Positions 1 to 12,198 of a stretch of DNA of 64,000 nucleotides are shown piece after piece; position 1 is the first letter of the stretch, and every line of letters starts with the position of its first letter. Under the pieces are notes generated by a model. The model did not search any database, had not been told where the DNA came from, and saw only the letters and a list, made by a program, of their open reading frames with translations. A program made the position numbers and the translations under genes. The stretch is from contig NC_051093.1 in assembly GCF_901709675.1 (NCBI RefSeq), positions 9,558,053 through 9,622,052 of the forward strand. Reading direction: 5' to 3'. Source of the DNA: Syngnathus acus (taxonomy: Eukaryota; Chordata; Actinopteri; Syngnathiformes; Syngnathidae).

Positions 1-167
1 GTTTCCATGGCAACTGCAACCTTGGCTCATTGATAGAATCTCTGCATCACCTTGGTAACAGAGCCAGAGGAGGAGTCTGGGTGTTTTCCCCCCATCTATC
101 TTTTCTGCGCATCAACAACTTATGTATACTAAATATACAGATACAATATATTGCACATACGTATGTG

Positions 168-203
<36 letters not shown>

Positions 204-1621
204 GCAGAACAAACAGACATGCCGGTAGCAGAACAAACATTGCCTACTGAGTGGGAATCATTTCCCCAAATGTCTCCTGGAAAGTAGGTCATCAAATAAA
301 GCTGGTAGAACAAACAGAAGATGATGAATTGACGAATGATGATGATGATCAGAGGCACATCCATCTGGCATCACGACAACAGGTACGTTTTCATTTATAA
401 GGGCTGATTATTTGGAGTAGCGTTAAGCGCTATTGCTGCCATCTTCTCACGGGAATGTAACGCATTATAAAAACATCATCTTACGTGCCGTGCCCACTTG
501 CCATCTGCTTTCCTGCTGACTTCAGCTGAATGAGGCTAATTAGTTGACCAAATACGCTCTCCACTTATCTTTTGTTGTTCTTATGAAAGGCATTATCCAA
601 AATGCTCTCTCAAGCTATATTCACACCATCCAAAAAACAATGACTGATAGCTAGGTAGCACGCTTTACTCCTTCTTCTTATAGTCACTAAAAGCAAAAGC
701 TTTCCATTTATTTTCATTTGATTGCAAAGTAATTGGAAAGACGCTTGTTTTTTTTGTTTTTTCCCACTTCCTTCATTCATCAGTTGTATAGAAAATGAGC
801 TGAAGGTGCAGAGCTGCACTGTACCAAGGCTTGTAAACTAAGCGTAATTGGACTAATAATCAATAGTGGGCATAAAAAACAACTATTTTATTCCCAGGGC
901 CAAATCAATCAGGCAATTTACTACATTATGCAGGTCAACACACACACACACACACACACACACATCTTTATCAAACAAGCATCCAATAAGGTTGTAGAGT
1001 GCACAGCCGATCTATTCACAATCATGTTAATTGTGTTTGTCTTTGAATCTCTGTGAAGAGAGCAGCGAATGGAAAAGGAATTTTTGAAGTGGAAATGTCC
1101 GCACACACTGCTCTGTCTGTGTGTTAGTTATCAAAGGGACGGACGGGCCAGAAATGGGCGGAAATGCCAAGTACCGCTACCATGATCAAAAGCAGCCGTG
1201 CTGCTAAAAACACACTCATATACATGTATATTATATAATATATATTATATATAATATATGTATATATACAGCCATCCATATGTCTTTTCCAGTCTTGTTT
1301 GCCAGCTTCTTCACCTGCTTGTGTGGTCGGTCTGGCATGTGTGTTCCCGCTGAGCCCCCCTCCCCCTACAGCAGCTCTGCGTGCACTATAGTGTCGTGGC
1401 ATTTGTTCACTACCCAGGCTGCTGGCTGCCTGCGGATCTGCTCTGTGATCTGACTGCTGCCCTGCTCGGGATGGGGCCGGCCGGCTGGCTGTTCATTAGA
1501 GGAAAGGGCACACACACACACACACACACATACAAAAGACAACACTGGAAAAGACAGCATGGCTGATCCTGACCTGGTCTTTTTGGTATATTTAGGTGCT
1601 CGGAATTTGCTCCTCACTTAC
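1..1621 (-). other. cacna1a intron 3 (partial), microsatellite-rich
   Basis: This stretch follows the GTAAGT donor of cacna1a exon 3, so it is intronic on the minus strand. It holds CA/TG runs near 169-201, 937-964 and 1509-1530, and an AT-rich block at about 1219-1268. I see no exon with calcium-channel similarity, so exon 4 lies outside the window. Confidence 0.8.
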
Positions 1622-4600
1622 CCTGTGAGCACCACCACAAAATCCATGACGTTCCATCCGTTCCTCAGGTACGAGTTCTTGTGGAAGGCAAACCCAAGGG
1701 CCAAGATTTTGATACCAGATTCAAAACAGAAGATCCCAATGAAATACATCTCCGTAGCATCCTGACGACAGAGAGACAAAAACACATGTAGCGGCCGGCT
1801 TGAGGAAAGAAGACCGAAAAAATGTCGCATCGGCCTTACCAGACGTTCAGACAGCGGCGTCTTGTCACCGTCAGGCAAGTGTTGTTCCAGCGCCAGGACG
1901 ATGCAGTTGGCAATGATGGTGGCGAGAATCATCCACTCAAATGGAGTGAGGGATGTCAGTTAAGGAAAAAATCATAAAAAAAACACACAGCACACAAATG
2001 CATTGTGGCACACTTGCACACCACCATGCCCATGGACTGATTTATCGTGACATCACCATTTGGCTCTGTGTACATAACGTCTGAAGGGAGAGCGGCAGAT
2101 AGAGCGACATGGCGAAATAAGACCAACAACATCGAACTGCTCTGGTGCGCCAAATGTCTTTCGCTGTTAACACTGCTACTTCAGCTGCGGATGAGAAAAA
2201 TGCTTTATAAAATAAACTGCAAAAGCTCCACTTGCGGATGATGTCAACTTGGCCGCTGTATGGAATGAATAAAATGCAACAAAATCCACCAGCACCGAAT
2301 TTGTCTGCCTGAGCCACAACTTAGACCTGCGTTTAGTTGGTCTAAGGTCTACCCTACTTTTCTCTCACAAACCGCTGGTTCAAAAGCATTCGGATTAAAA
2401 ATTGGACCTCAATTCATCCCTCAAGGTAGTCCGAGTTTATACCGTGTTTGACGACGCACATCGCTGGGACGCTCAGGGCTCCACCCAGTGGCGCATTTTT
2501 GTCAAGGTTGTAGCTGACCAAACACAAGATATGCCGAGTTTGAAAATATGATGATCTCCATCTTTACCTTGCTAAGTGTGCACCCACACAAGATCTTACA
2601 CATGAATAAATGACTCTCACTTTGCCATAAAGCTTCAATAATGAATTGCTTCCTGCGCCTTTCTCGCAACTATATATAGCCGTGACTCAAAAGCCAGGAA
2701 AGAATCGAGAGGAAGGGAGGTGAGATGTTCTCTCTTTAAGCTGCTTTGTCTTCTTGTTTGACTGTGTTTCACTTTTGCCTGTGTTTGTGGGGACGTCGGT
2801 AGGTCGAGCAAGCCCCCGAAATGTTCTCCGTGACGCAAACAAGAACAATTTTTCCGGGGGATTAAATATTTTCCTTTGTCATGTTGCTCCTCCTCTGCCT
2901 CAAAACTACCTCGCTCCGATTTTCCTGGCCTTTTCGTCTTTTTCCTTCCCGTCACTCCACCTTTCTCTGGCTCGGCAAGCTGAGCCCATCAATCATCTCT
3001 ATCATGCCATCTCTGTCCAATATCTAAAATGAAAGAGAGAGGGAAGGAAGGGAGAGATGCCACGTCAGCAAATGCAGAGGCAGCCAGAAAGAGATGAGGG
3101 GGGGGGGGGGTGATGTACATACATAGAGAGCAAAATGAAAGAGAGAGAAAGAAAATGACCTGTGGGCACAGACGTGATTGAAAAGAGTAAGGGGGGATAA
3201 AAGAGGAAGAGAAGAGTTGGAGGGGGGAATCAGAGGCTGGCTAAGAGAAGAGCAAAAAGAGCGCTGAGATAACGCAAGACGGAGAGGGGTGTGAGAGGAT
3301 TGCGGTATTTTTTTTCTCCTGAGCTGTGTGGAAAGTAGGTTAGTGGCAGAACACACACAAGGACTGTGAAAAAAAAAAGGGGGGGAGAGTGGGAGGGAAA
3401 CGATACAGTATGCTGCATATGACACTCTGCGCTAGCGTGCTGTGTGTAATCGCCGCACGACTCCATCTTTAGGCACGTTTCCGCAACACGCCGCAAGAGC
3501 ATATGTTGCGGAAAAGCCAACGCTTGCAAATTGTTAACTGGACCAATGCCTGTTTATTTCAAATGATTGATAGCATTTGAAAAAAAGAATAAGCTTCAAC
3601 TTATGGAATTCCTAAATCAATTGTAGGCAGCGAAAGGCTTCCCGGTGATCTTAAATACTGTAACATGTCTACCCTTCAATAACCTTGACAGTCCTGCCCC
3701 GCTCCAATGGCCTTCCTTCCTTCAAGCATCATTTGGCCACACACACGCATGGATTCCACCTGACTACACAAGCAGTCGTCTGCCAATGGACGACGGAGCA
3801 GCTGCTCCCGTTTGGGAAGGCGCCAACCTTCATATTAAACTCAACAAGCAAGTGGCCTGCCTTCTCGTGCTCTTACACAAACGACCATGTCCATTTCTCA
3901 CGTTACGACTCTCTTTATGATGTTGGCAAGACGTCGTAGAAATCACTTCATTTGGCTGAAGGACGACCGTGCAAAGTCATCATCCAAAATACACCGCCGA
4001 TGATATTCGATCAAATGTTTATCTTCACAGCACCACGTCGAAACAAATCGCTGAGCCCAAAGGCCACTTTAGCCCTGCTTGGCCTGTCTCGGAAGGATTT
4101 AACATCAATCAGTGTTTTAGTCCTTGCAGACGCCTTCCTCGATCTGCTCCGTCTGTATATTCTATCCTGCGTGTGTTGTGCCTGCCTCAGCCCTGCCGCC
4201 GCCGCCGCCGCCGCCGCCTCTCGTCACACAAATACAGCTGAATTGCCACTTTGGCAAGTTGCTGATGGTGCTAAGTGTGTGCAGAAACTCGCTCTGCCGT
4301 GTTTCTTGCCATAATCTTTGTGGTGATGCTAACTGGCAGTGTGCTGATCTAACCATGTGTGTTTACCTTGTTTGTGCTTCTCTCGTGTGTGTGTGTGTCA
4401 GCACAGCATGCATGCAGGTGGAAAGCAGATTGTTTTCAAGTAGCAGCCATCGCACGTGACCAAAGAACACAGGCAAGCGAAAATCAATCCATCACACACA
4501 ATCTGCCTCTATTTCGTAGCCCCAAAATAGCTCCGTCCCACGTCACGACCCGCCCTCCCTCCCTCCCTCCGACCACAAAAACACTTTCTAAATGTCAGCT

Positions 4601-6287
4601 TGCCATATCATTGTGATCTATAATCTCTCCAACCCATTTATGAAAAGGACAAACACAATCAAGACAATTCATTAAATGATATCAATTCAACCATCTTTTT
4701 TGAAAGAATTATGCTTACAGTGTACCAGGTGTAAATGACCTACACAAGCATATTTAAGAAAAACACACACACACACACAGCACAGCCAATATTTGCTCAA
4801 ATGAAAAGATGACAACGTTCACTGTGATGTGATATTTGAGTTTCAATGAGATCGGCAGCGCCTGATGAAACTCAGGCCATGGATCAATTCACACATTTAT
4901 TATTACCAGAAAGTGAAAAGCTATGAGTTAGGCATATTGAACCTTGAGGGCATGCACACACAGTAACACACACACCAATCTACTGACAGGACGTTCAGTG
5001 GTTACCAACTGACACTTGCAAGCTGCACACAAAAAAATAAACAATCAATAATTTAGATTCTGCAGTAAACACACAACTTGGACTCCCAAAAACAAGCAGG
5101 CCTCGCTCTCTGTCTTTCATTTTGGGCGTGACCGCCTTTTACTGTCCAACCCTTCTAATCATTTTCTCCTCATATTTCTTTGGAGAGTGCCTCCACAAAG
5201 CAACGGAGACCTCGTGAGATTTGTAAAAGGATCAAATAAAAGCTTTTATGTATGTCTGAAGAGTTGCTATGGAGGACTTGAGCATACTGACTTGCTCTCT
5301 ATTTTCAACAAGAGACCAAAAGGTTTTTGTGAAGAAATAAAATACAACAGGATGTAGAAAAACCTGGTTGCATAAATATGCACACCCCAACCTAATACCG
5401 CATTACAGCACCCAACCTTTTTGTGGGTTCCGGTTTTTTTTTTTTTTTTTAAACCACAATTAGTAGCCCAATGTTCCATGTGTCTATTGTCTCCCCCTCT
5501 TAAATTGCATCCTTCAAGTATGCCAATTCTAATTAAACAGCCATAAAAACGAGGACGTGCCCACATTGTTATTTACGTCTCACTCCCCTGGTGTCCAAAG
5601 TCAGTTCACAAATAAATAAAGGCTCTCAACGAGTCCACCGAGACACATGACAACATATTTTCCGACCATAAATTCATCATCACGCTCGGGCCTGCTCAGT
5701 GGCTGCAAATGGAATTGCTTGAAAAAAAACCAAAAAAGTTTGCGTTAACTATGTTGCAGGACGCACTTTTCAGTCACCTGACATGACCTTATAATTGATA
5801 AGGAATCATCTCCAATTTCCTCCTTCTACTTGAACCCACAAATGCTTCCTGGAAGTAATCTGAAGCAAACAAAATCCGAGTTCTCAGACTCGGTCGTTTA
5901 GTAAATAGACTGTGAGTCATAAGCATAACTAGCTCCTGCATTTCACCAGAGCAGCCCAATTAGTGTTGCGTGTCACAGCTCAAGCATCGTCAGCGATCAA
6001 TACAATCATGACTCCAATTTCCACTCAGGTCGTTAACGCTCACAAAGTTTCATTTGCGCACATTTGGATGAAGATCACGCACAATTTCAATCACTCTCTA
6101 TTCATTTCTATAGAATGATTTGTGAAAAGATGGCCACACGCTCACACACGTCATAACTAGAACGACACCTGCAGAATTGTGATGCCAAAGCTTGCGTCAT
6201 ACACACACACTTTGGAACTAGTCGATTTTCATTGCTCTTATGGGGACCTCAGATTTTCCGTCCCCATAATGTAATATGGAATAAAGC

Positions 6288-6346
<59 letters not shown>

Positions 6347-7082
6347 ACACACACACACGCACACACTGAATCTGGTTTTCATCCCTCCCATTTTTTTCTC
6401 CCACTCTGTACTTGCTGACATCAGCACCCAGTAGCGCCCCCTAGATACCTCCTATCTGCATCAAGACACAATTACACACATGCATAGGCACTCACGGAGA
6501 CTATCCAAGGATTGTATATCAGGCGGGCGGCCACGTGATGTGACGTGGAATTACTAACTCAAGTGATTGATGCAGATCAACAGCTCATAAAAAGGGGGCT
6601 GGCTGCGGTTTCTGCCGCCGCCGTTTCATTAAGCGTAAATTACAAGTCCAGCCTCGCATTCTTGTTCGACCTCCCGTCATTCGCTCCACGTTGACGAGCC
6701 AAGTGGTTTTGTACTTACAGTAGCGCAGAGAGAAAAAGCAAAAAGGATATGGCCATTCGGTGATCTTTTTGGCGTATTTTCTCACAAAGTTGTCTTCGCT
6801 GAAAATAAACAAGGAGCGGTTGACCGTGAAGCAGTTCTGGCGCACCGGGATGGGGTTGTACAAGGCCATAGTCCGGGCTCTCTGAGCCATGGATTGCTTG
6901 TACACTCTCTGGGCTCCCGGCCCCGGGGGTGGACCGTGGGCCAGCCCGTGCCCATGGCCGTGGCCGTGGCCGTGAGCGTGTCCGTGCGGTCCTCCTTGTC
7001 GGCCTCCGCCGCGACCACCGGGCCCCCCTCCACCGGGCCCTCCGCCGTACCTGGCTGGTACCTCGTCTCCGAAGCGCGCCAT
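1622..7082 (-). CDS. cacna1a: Voltage-gated calcium channel alpha-1A (Cav2.1), exons 1-3 only, 5' end of gene
   Basis: Pore-forming subunit of presynaptic P/Q-type calcium channels in the plasma membrane. Three coding exons are visible: exon 1 at 7082-6751 (ATG at 7082; begins [15 protein letters not shown], the Cav2.1 N terminus), exon 2 at 1945-1840 (106 nt) and exon 3 at 1761-1622 (140 nt). They join in frame through [17 protein letters not shown], then [15 protein letters not shown], and run to [11 protein letters not shown]. This covers the cytoplasmic N terminus and domain I S1 to about S3. Exon 3 ends at a GTAAGT donor; the remainder lies off the left edge. Intron 1 (6750-1946, 4,805 bp) is AT-AC; intron 2 (1839-1762) is 78 bp. 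The start MARFGDE and residues such as [23 protein letters not shown]-type sequence favour cacna1a over cacna1b; which teleost duplicate it is cannot be told. Oddity: a His-Gly run at residues 33-50. Confidence 0.95.
1946..1967 (-). other. cacna1a: U12 branch point and AC 3' splice site of cacna1a intron 1
   Basis: On the minus strand the exact U12 branch-point motif TTCCTTAAC lies at 1967-1959, and the intron ends in AC at 1947-1946. The branch A to splice-site distance is about 14 nt, within the narrow window used by U12 introns. Exon 2 starts T-CCA-TTT-GAG, restoring the frame with exon 1. Confidence 0.93.
1968..6739 (-). other. cacna1a intron 1 body, no gene seen
   Basis: Intronic DNA with simple repeats: poly-G at about 3098-3111, a GCC run at 4196-4218, and a CA/CG tract at 6292-6366. 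Near 5320-5420 a fragment carrying GTTGCATAAATATGCACACC resembles the Tc1/mariner-like remnant at 30.3 kb. Open reading frames here are short, low complexity and without recognisable similarity. Confidence 0.6.
6292..6366. repeat. (CA)n/(CG) microsatellite
   Basis: About 75 bp of CA dinucleotides with a few CG interruptions, in cacna1a intron 1. Confidence 0.97.
6740..6752 (-). other. cacna1a: U12-type (AT-AC) 5' splice site of cacna1a intron 1
   Basis: On the minus strand exon 1 ends ...GAATGGCC and the intron begins ATATCCTTTTT at 6750, which matches the minor-spliceosome 5' splice-site consensus RTATCCTTT. No GT donor occurs at the conserved protein boundary (EWP/PFE). A GTAAGT 36 nt further in would insert 12 extra residues absent from the family. 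Confidence 0.93.
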
Positions 7083-8760
7083 TCTCTGGAAACCAGAAGC
7101 CAATCTTGACGAAGCAGCGGAGAAGGAGACCGGTGCTCAGCTGCACAGCCACACATTACATCCCATCCGGATCAGAACATCTCATATGTTCAAACGGTCC
7201 TGCAGCTTCTGGTCCAAGCGGCCTGGGGTGGGGGGGGCCCTGCACGTAGAGACCACCTTCCCTGTCCGTCTCTGCCGGGGGAATCAAACGTTTGGGCTTT
7301 TGGCTCGCGCCGAAGGGCGTCTCAAGTCCTACGGTCTCGTCGGATCCGTCCGAACCCCGAGGACGAAGCCCCGCCGCCGGATGGTGGGTACTTATTCAAC
7401 ACGAACCGTGGCCGGTCATGCCTGCTGCATCAGTTGGCTCCACGGGCGCCATCGAATTTAGTTCTTCACTGTCATGACAACATGTCTTGATAGTAGCGAC
7501 GCCTCAAAAAACGACAAGGGGCCTAATAAATCACATTCACGGCATCTGATGTGAAAAAACAGCTGGAACGTTTTGTGGTCAGATGGTGCAATTGTTCCTC
7601 CCTGAAACCACCGTGTCGACTTAAAAGACAGTGGACATAAAATGCTACCATTATTTAATTATTTGGAAAACATCCGCAATTGCCATAACGTGGCAGTGTA
7701 GCACTGCTAATTTTACCTTCAAGTGGACGATCTGACAAGCCTCAAACGCGAGTGAGGGGGGAAAATGTCATTGGTTTCAAATGACGAGACGTCGTGCAAA
7801 AAAAAAAAGAAGAGGAGAATTCCATGTTTGCTTTAACATGTCCATGCCGTCCTAGTGGAGACGATGAGAGCAGCGAACGGCAGCGAACGGCAGCGAACAG
7901 CATCCTCCTCCTCCCTGCTTGCAACACCTGCCTCGCCATCCACGGACACGGCGTCAAAGACAGGCGTGGGACGGCCTCTTCTTCCCCGCCGTCTTACAGC
8001 CTCCCATGGACAGAGTCTCTCACCGTGTCCCGATAAAGTCGAACCTCCGTCCTCTTGGACCGCTTGGATGTCCTGCTCGAGCGTCCGTCCTCCCGCTCTC
8101 TCATTGGAGTGAGTGTACGGAGGAGGAGGAGGTGGAGGCGGCGGCGGGGGGTGCTGGGTTCCTCCACCAGCAGCCCCAAGGGGAGGAGAGAAGGAGAGGG
8201 ACGCAGGAATGGAGGGAGAGATGGAAGGATGGATGGACGGATGGAGACAATAAGCAAAGAAAGGACAAAAGCAGTGTGTCTATGCACAGCCGCACAGCTT
8301 ATGCGTGCGCCATTCCGGGAGCGCACACATTATGACGCTTGCACACGCCAAAGCCATTTGCAGCCTGCTTCACGATTGCTTAGCACTCGAACCAAGCCCC
8401 GATTCACAATACAGACGAAAAGGCCTTTAGTATTGATCGCCCTCCCTCCGTCAATCTCGATTTCTAAATTTGCTTGAATGCGCATAGAAATTGCTAAATG
8501 CATGCGCAGGAGGGGGGGGGGGGGGGGGTGTTGGTTGGTTGGTGATATGCGGCGCGTACACGTGCGCACCTGCAACGGCGCCAGGAGGACGTGCGCGCGC
8601 GCGCGCGCATGCGAGTGGTGTGTTTGTTCGAGATGGAAGGAGGAGAAGGAGGGGAGGCGGCTATTCTTAGTAACAGACATTTGGAAATTAATGGAGGAGG
8701 AGAGCGCTCGCTCGCTCGCTCGCTCTATACTCCCCCCCTCTCCAAGTTGGCCACCTCGCC
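6840..8760. promoter_or_regulatory. GC/CpG-rich 5' region of cacna1a
   Basis: GC- and CpG-rich sequence spans cacna1a exon 1 and continues upstream on the minus strand, with segments at 6,840-7,460 and 7,860-8,760. This is consistent with a CpG-island promoter. I cannot place the transcription start or the 5' UTR limit. It also contains small tandem repeats: three copies of CGAACGGCAG-type sequence near 7876-7899, poly-G at about 8512-8528, a CG run at about 8594-8608, and CGCT repeats near 8705-8724. Confidence 0.5.
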
Positions 8761-9045
8761 CCGCTCAGAAGGCGTCTTGAAGGTGTGACCATTCGCCATT
8801 ACATGCATGCACAACATCCATGGCTCCTAGCTCCAACGAGGAGAACGCCCAAGAATTGTAGTAGACTGCAAGTAGCTTTTCTCTCTCGCAGAAAAGTCTC
8901 AATTAACGAAACCTGGCAGTTGAACTAATCCCAAAATAGAAAAGTGTTTCATTTCGGTCACGATGGCAAAGAAGAAAAGTGAAACGATAACCATAGACTC
9001 ACAAATAAGCAAATTAGTGCACGAGCTGCTGACTATATTCATAAT

Positions 9046-9115
9046 TCATCCATCCATCCATTTTCTTTTCTGTTTATCCTCATTAAGATTGCAGGTGTGC
9101 TGGAGCCCATCCCAG
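9046..9115 (+). repeat. Teleost CATCCATCC-type interspersed repeat fragment
   Basis: The sequence begins with CATCCATCCATTTTCTTTTC, continues through a TTATCCTCATTAAG-like block and ends GTGCTGGAGCCCATCCCAG. This is a diverged copy of a very common fish interspersed repeat with the same order of blocks, recognised from memory. It explains the nearby ORF containing LEPIPVH. Confidence 0.7.
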
Positions 9116-9843
9116 TCCACAACCATGGACTGGAACCGAGACAAACAACTATTCATGCTCAAATGCCGCCCACAAATGATGCCAGATCAGCAATTGTGCA
9201 CCAGCAGCAGTGCAAAATGTTGGCGATGACAGGAACACATTTGGTGGTGCTCTTAATTCTATTGAGCGCCTTCACGGTGACAACTTGTAACCCTGAAGCC
9301 GTAGCCATTAAAGTGCCTGTCCACCAGGGCCATAACTAGCATATGCGTGGATGGAAATGCAAAGAGTGATGGGCCATGCCACATAAACATTTCATGTGGC
9401 TTGTTACAATATACACAAATGTAAAGCTAATAACTCCATTTGACAATTTTGAACTCAAGCGAAAAGGCCCAATGAATGCTACTCCATTTTGTATGAGAAG
9501 AAAAAACATTGTGTACCCTAAGCGCAAGAGAAGCCACAAACATCACTTTGGTGAAAATCTCTTATGTTTCCTAATTGATTGACTCCAGAAATAGCTGCCT
9601 CAGTGAATGGGAAATGACGATACATATTTAAGGGTGACCGGGAGAAGGAATCCAGCCCGTGCTGGAGATTGAAACGGGAGAGAAACCTTCCTCGTGCAGA
9701 CGGCAATCAATAACGGCACGACCTTAAACATCTATCTGATACGCCAGAAAGCAAAGCGATCGTTTAGCTTTGTGTCCATTTAAGCAATGCTTCCGACTGT
9801 GAGAGGCTCCGCGACCCCGCCGCAAGGGCACGTCGACAGCCAA

Positions 9844-9961
<118 letters not shown>

Positions 9962-10793
9962 TTGGTGAAGGCAAGCTTAGCCTTCAGACCGCTGTGTATG
10001 TATTTCTCGCTCGCTGTAAACCAAATAAAAATGGTGGCTAGCTAGCTGGCTGGCTGGCTGTTTCTGGAGATGTGAGGAGAGGGCCGAAAAAGGAGCGGAT
10101 CGTGACTCAATGATTCATAAGACTGAATAATTCAATGGCTGGATGCTTGTAGTGCACTCCGCCCCTGCTGAACCTGCTCCATCCCATGCAGACTTGAGAT
10201 GTAAACCTCTGCCAGATGAATCCATATCAGTGCAACAGACAAAAAAAGGATGCTGGATACTAATATCAGTCAACAACACATTGCTGGAGGAAAAACATTG
10301 AATAAAGAAAGCAATTGGGGACCGGTGCTGGATTTTCTTGACACATTTCACATACTATATTTGGTACAAGGTATATCGTCTATTATTCTCTACAGTCTAT
10401 GTGTACTACCATGTATGATTGTCCTGAAAAAACGCAGTGAGTAGAGAAAAGGGTACAAGTCCTGAGTCCTAAGTAGGTCACTTTTTTTTCTCGGGGAATC
10501 TTTTGTAAGGATGAAGTCATCAGTTTCTCAAAAATGTTACCATCCATGCAAGCATCTTGACAATAGTGCCATCGTGTTTATTTTGGGTCAAAACTGCAAC
10601 GCAATCAGGTGGTGTGCGTCCATTAGCAAACTTCTCTTCTTTTTAGTGTCATCTAATATAGAAAGGTACCGTGAGGCTTTAAAAAAATCAAAAAGAATAA
10701 AAAGAACGCACAGTTGACTTTGAAATAATGAATTTTACTGACCTCGTGTGGCCACATAGAAGAACTGCAGCATCACTATTTTCCTCTGCCTAC

Positions 10794-10813
10794 ACTACAC
10801 TACCCAAAATGCA
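10794..10813 (+). promoter_or_regulatory. ZNF143/THAP11-type promoter element of alkbh7
   Basis: ACTACACTACCCAAAATGCA matches the long SBS/ZNF143 core promoter motif (ACTACAnnnCCCAnnATGC). It lies 71 bp upstream of the chosen alkbh7 start codon, typical for a housekeeping gene, and supports transcription starting downstream of it. This is a motif match only. Confidence 0.6.
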
Positions 10814-10883
10814 TCACGTTTTACATATGGCGCTCTCCGCTGACACCAACATAACAGTGCAAAAATTGGATTTTCAACACAAT

Positions 10884-11765
10884 ATGAAACTATTACTTAC
10901 CGCGGCGGCGGCGAAAAGCGTCCACAGAGCAGCTTTTTACAAAGGTTCCGCTCGTTATCTGAACTCTTTGGCAAACAGCGGCCTGAAAGCTGAACCGCTG
11001 CTGCTGGTCGGCTCAAGCCGGGCTCTGGTGCACAGACTCGGAACACAGGTGGAGGTGAGGTCGGCTTTTATCACCGAGGAAGAAGAGGCTGAACTTCTGC
11101 GGGAGCTGGAACCTGGTTTGAAGAAGAAACGTTACGAATTTGATCACTGGGATGATGTAAGTACTTATTATTATTATTGCGATTCGTGTGCTCACCTGTT
11201 TTCTTTTAGGCTATTCATGGCTACCGAGAAACGGAACGTGTGACGTGGGGAGCAGCATGCCAGACCATTTTAGCCCGTGTCCGATCTGTAGCGTTTGCCT
11301 CTGGAAGCTCACTTCTTGGGCCAGTCCACGTCCTCGATCTGGACAAAGCCGGTTATATCAAACCTCACGTTGACAGTGTTAAGGTAAATGACACATGTCA
11401 ATTGGAGATGTACAGGATATGATGATCTTTATTTATTTTCTTCATAGTTCTGTGGCAGCACCATCACTGGATTAAGTCTTCTCTCAGATAGTGTCATGCG
11501 CCTCGTCAAAGCAGATTCTCCCAGCGAGTGGCTTGACCTGCTCCTGCCCAGGCGCTCCCTCTACATTCTGAGGTTCGGCACAGATTAGTCGGAGATATAC
11601 ATCCGCTTGGCTTTGGCACCGACGTCTTTCTTTTCATATTTCAGGGACCAGGCCAGATACGACTTCACTCATGAGATCTTAAAAGATGAGCAGTCTTTGT
11701 TTAATGGACAGAGAGTGCCTCGGCAGCGACGCATCTCGGTTATTTGTCGGAACCTTCCGGCTTAA
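10884..11765 (+). CDS. alkbh7: ALKBH7, mitochondrial Fe(II)/2-oxoglutarate dioxygenase
   Basis: AlkB-family 2OG/Fe(II) dioxygenase; family knowledge places it in mitochondria, with roles in programmed necrosis and mitochondrial RNA demethylation. Exons: 10884-11156, 11210-11383, 11448-11572, 11645-11765. All junctions keep frame and give 230 aa, close to the human protein (about 221). Start [18 protein letters not shown] was chosen because it looks like a basic, amphipathic mitochondrial presequence and lies just downstream of a ZNF143-type motif; a longer frame opens at 10728. Iron ligands are visible as H144-x-D146 (KPHVDS) and H200 (FTHEIL). R220 and R226 in RRISVICR fit the 2OG-binding arginines. 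Other family hallmarks are [10 protein letters not shown] and [18 protein letters not shown]. The exon 3 donor (AG/GTTCGG) is weak. The gene is tail-to-tail with gtf2f1. Confidence 0.95.
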
Positions 11766-11918
11766 GATGCACTTCAGGTGAATTCTACCTGAAATCCAAA
11801 GACAATGAAAATGTTTTTCACTGCTTGATGTCGTCCAGTGAAGTGTGAAAAGACTTGGTTCGCATTTGACAAGTGTATAGTGTGAGTCCATATTTTCATG
11901 GGTTCCTTCACATTCATA

Positions 11919-11924
11919 AATAAA
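11919..11924 (+). terminator. alkbh7: Poly(A) signal AATAAA of alkbh7
   Basis: The first AATAAA downstream of the alkbh7 stop codon (TAA at 11763-11765) gives a 3' UTR of roughly 170-180 nt. Confidence 0.65.
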
Positions 11925-12071
11925 TATTTCATGAAATATTACCCGTTAGCATGTTTGTCAAAATGCAGTCCTCTTTTTCTTGCCAAGTTAAATTTGTAGG
12001 TAATGTGACATGCATTCAAAATTGCCAGGGGCTTCTACACCAAAAAACATGCTTCATTGTTTTGATTAAGT

Positions 12072-12077
12072 TTTATT
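12072..12077 (-). terminator. gtf2f1: Poly(A) signal AATAAA of gtf2f1
   Basis: TTTATT on the plus strand is AATAAA on the minus strand, about 120 nt beyond the gtf2f1 stop codon. It faces the alkbh7 signal about 150 bp away. Confidence 0.65.
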
Positions 12078-12198
12078 AGAAAACAGACTAATTCCATCAT
12101 CAAGTTGTTAGTTGTCAAATAGTTTTTTCCTTCAATACAATATTTTTGTTAATCACCACAAAATGATTCTTTCACTTTCCCCCAGCCCCTTCTGTCGT

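Noticed and set aside
6714-6722. GTAAGT donor downstream of cacna1a exon 1 on the minus strand
   Set aside because: Using it would add residues absent from the family and still require joining to an exon preceded by AC; the U12 site fits the protein exactly.
7855-8477. Overlapping Arg/Ser-rich frames on both strands
   Set aside because: GC-rich CpG-island sequence with small tandem repeats gives long frames without protein-like content.
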